A stretch of DNA of 9,469 nt from Gammaproteobacteria bacterium (GTDB lineage: Bacteria > Pseudomonadota > Gammaproteobacteria > Steroidobacterales > Steroidobacteraceae), in contig JASHUC010000231.1 of NCBI GenBank assembly GCA_030040235.1, forward strand, positions 1-9,469, given 5' to 3'. Within the stretch, counting starts at the first letter, position 1; every line of letters begins with the position of its first letter. Shown here piece by piece: positions 7,630-9,469 of this stretch. The notes beneath the pieces were generated by a model. It had not been told where the DNA came from. It saw only the letters and a list, made by a program, of their open reading frames with translations, and made no database searches. The translations under genes and the position numbers were made by a program.

Positions 7630-9469
7630 ATGCTGCGCTATGGATTGGTGATTCTGCTCGTTTGCCTCGCGTACTCCTCGCTGGCCACCGCCCAGGATCT
7701 CGGGGTGGGCCCAGCCCATCCGGCTGATACCCAAAGCGACGCCAACTTCACCGTCGGGGACATCCACGTGGAGGGGCTGCAGCGCATCTCCGAGGGCACG
7801 GTATTCAACTACCTGCCGGTCAACATCGGCGACAAGCTCACCCCGCAACGCGTGCGCGAGGCCATCCGGGCGCTCTACAACACCGGGTTCTTCCGCGACG
7901 TGCAGTTTCGTCGCGAGGGCAACACCCTCCTCGTCGTGGTTCTCGAGCGGCCCTCCATCGAGAGCTTCGAGATCACGGGCAACAAGCTCATCAAGACCGA
8001 GGACCTGCAAAAGTCGCTGCGCAACGTAGGCCTCGCCACCGGCAAGATCTTCGACCGCTCGGTGCTCGAGGACGTGCGCGATTACCTCACCGACCAGTAC
8101 TTCGCCCACGGCAAGTACGGCGTCAGCATCGACGAGAAGGTCGAAGAGGAGTCCGGCAATCGCGTGAAGGTGAAAGTGACCATCGACGAGGGCAAGACCG
8201 CCAAGATCCGCGAGATCAACATCGTCGGCAATCACGTTTACACGGACAAACAGATCAGGGAGGGTTTCAAGCTCAACACGCCGAACCTCCTGTCCTGGTA
8301 CAAGCAGGACGACCGCTACGCGCGCGAGGACCTGCAGGGCGATCTCGAGAAGGTGCGCTCCTTCTACATGGACCGCGGCTATGCGAATTTTCAGATCGAC
8401 TCGGCCCAGGTACAGATCGCCCCGCAGAAGAACGACATCTTCATCACCGTCAATATCGACGAAGGGCAGATCTTCCACATCTCGGACGTGAAGCTTGCGG
8501 GCACCTTCGTCGTGCCCAAGGCGGAGCTCGAGAGGCTCGTGCTGGTCGAGCCCGGGCAGATCTTCTCGCGCAAGCTCATCACGGCGACGCAGGAGCTCAT
8601 CCAGAATCGGCTCGGGCAGGACGGCTATGCGTTCGCGAAGGCCGAGCCGGTTCCGACGGCCAACGGCCAGACCCATATGGTCTCGCTCACGTTCTTCATC
8701 GATCCGGGCAATCGGGTCTACGTGCGCAACATCAGCTTCTCGGGGGTCACCAAGATCAACGACGAGGTGCTGCGGCGCGAGCTGCGCCAGCTCGAGGGTG
8801 GATGGCTCTCGAACGCCGAGCTCGAGCGCTCCAAGCAGCGCATCCAGCGCCTCCCGTACGTGAAGAAGGTCGATTCGGACACCACGCCCGTGCCCGGCGT
8901 TCCCGACCAGGTGGACGTGGATTACAAGATCGAGGAGGGCCCCGGGGCGCAGCTCTCGGGGGGCGTCGGATACTCGCAGCTCTACAAGCTCACGCTCAAC
9001 GGCAATTACACCGATGCCGACTTTCTCGGCACCGGCGAACGCTTCTCCGTCAATCTGGAGGGCAGTGCTTACAACAAGGTCTATGCCATCTCCCAGACCG
9101 ATCCGTACTGGACGATCGACGGCATCACCCGCACGATCAGTCTCAGCTACAGCGACATCAGCCAGTTCATCGCCACCTCCTCGCAGTTCTCGACGAAGCT
9201 GGTTACCCTGGGAACGACCTTCAGCTATCCCCTGAGCGAGTACCAGTTCTTTACCTTCGGTGGCGACGTGATGGATGCCCAGCTCGTCACCGTGAGCGGC
9301 GCGAGTGCAATACAGGCCCAGCAATGGGTGCAGGAAAATGGGCATCCCTATACCGAGCTGGGGGGCGTCGGCTCGGTCGAGGACCCCATCTGCGGGTGCC
9401 TGGTGACGAGCGCCTATCCGATCTTCGGGACCAAGTTCTGGACCCCCGATATCACGATCGGTTGGCTGT
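7630..9469 (+). CDS. bamA: BamA, outer-membrane protein assembly factor (3' end cut by window edge)
   Basis: The first 613 codons of BamA, the Omp85-family core of the complex that inserts beta-barrels into the outer membrane. A Sec signal peptide covers residues 1-21 (hydrophobic core LVILLVCLAY, likely cleavage after ATA). Five POTRA domains follow at roughly 40-107, 109-190, 192-281, 282-361 and 362-436, with phrases such as IHVEGLQRI, FEITGNKLIK, INIVGNHVYTDKQI, LAGTFVVPKAEL and ISFSGVTKINDEVL. The beta-barrel begins near 438 (GAQLSGGVGYSQ) and continues with NYTDADFLGTGERFSVNLEG and SQTDPYWTIDGI. An unusual Cys-Gly-Cys (588-590) sits in a predicted extracellular loop. ATG 7630 is chosen because it places the signal peptide correctly; TTG 7603 is possible. 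The preceding Shine-Dalgarno is weak. Confidence 0.96.
   Translation, partial: MLRYGLVILLVCLAYSSLATAQDLGVGPAHPADTQSDANFTVGDIHVEGLQRISEGTVFNYLPVNIGDKLTPQRVREAIRALYNTGFFRDVQFRREGNTLLVVVLERPSIESFEITGNKLIKTEDLQKSLRNVGLATGKIFDRSVLEDVRDYLTDQYFAHGKYGVSIDEKVEEESGNRVKVKVTIDEGKTAKIREINIVGNHVYTDKQIREGFKLNTPNLLSWYKQDDRYAREDLQGDLEKVRSFYMDRGYANFQIDSAQVQIAPQKNDIFITVNIDEGQIFHISDVKLAGTFVVPKAELERLVLVEPGQIFSRKLITATQELIQNRLGQDGYAFAKAEPVPTANGQTHMVSLTFFIDPGNRVYVRNISFSGVTKINDEVLRRELRQLEGGWLSNAELERSKQRIQRLPYVKKVDSDTTPVPGVPDQVDVDYKIEEGPGAQLSGGVGYSQLYKLTLNGNYTDADFLGTGERFSVNLEGSAYNKVYAISQTDPYWTIDGITRTISLSYSDISQFIATSSQFSTKLVTLGTTFSYPLSEYQFFTFGGDVMDAQLVTVSGASAIQAQQWVQENGHPYTELGGVGSVEDPICGCLVTSAYPIFGTKFWTPDITIGWL

Noticed and set aside
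7600..9345. A 581-codon minus-strand frame antisense to bamA
   Set aside because: Same explanation: it mirrors bamA codon by codon and shows no domain of its own.

Overview
The window is a chromosomal housekeeping locus of a high-GC proteobacterium, most likely a gammaproteobacterium. The evidence is the conserved cluster map / rpsB-tsf-pyrH-frr-uppS-cdsA-dxr-bamA with glnD behind map, and the close family-level similarity of each product. The order frr-uppS-cdsA-dxr is, from memory, the Pseudomonas/Xanthomonas-type arrangement; E. coli has frr-dxr-uppS-cdsA. I see no mobile element, CRISPR array, tRNA, rRNA or sign of recent transfer.

Layout. On the minus strand, running leftward, are map (1343-576) and, 12 bp behind it, the 5' part of glnD (563 to the left edge). 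The 200-bp gap 1344-1543 holds two candidate sigma-70 promoters that face apart and overlap, a perfect 17-bp palindrome at the predicted rpsB transcription start, and a leader of about 138 nt that looks like the S2 autoregulatory leader. On the plus strand, eight genes follow with tight spacing: rpsB (1544), tsf (2573), pyrH (3488), frr (4254), uppS (4839), cdsA (5560, overlapping uppS by 8 bp), dxr (6360, overlapping cdsA by 4 bp) and bamA (7630, cut by the right edge). I saw no internal terminator, so the plus-strand genes may form one long operon.

How the genes fit together. rpsB, tsf and frr serve translation (ribosomal protein S2, elongation factor Ts, ribosome recycling factor), and map trims the initiator methionine. 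pyrH feeds pyrimidine nucleotide supply. dxr starts the committed MEP isoprenoid branch, and uppS uses its products to make the undecaprenyl carrier for cell-wall and O-antigen synthesis. cdsA makes CDP-diacylglycerol for phospholipids, and bamA inserts outer-membrane beta-barrels. The locus therefore joins protein synthesis to envelope growth. glnD is the nitrogen-status sensor that modifies PII.

I found no convincing undescribed system. The points worth a second look are: rseP is absent from its usual place between dxr and bamA, where only 67 bp remain and a 15-codon ORF sits; ribosomal protein S2 has a C-terminal tail of about 88 residues; the map/rpsB promoters overlap around a palindrome; and four consecutive-cluster genes (tsf, pyrH, cdsA, dxr) must start at GTG or TTG.
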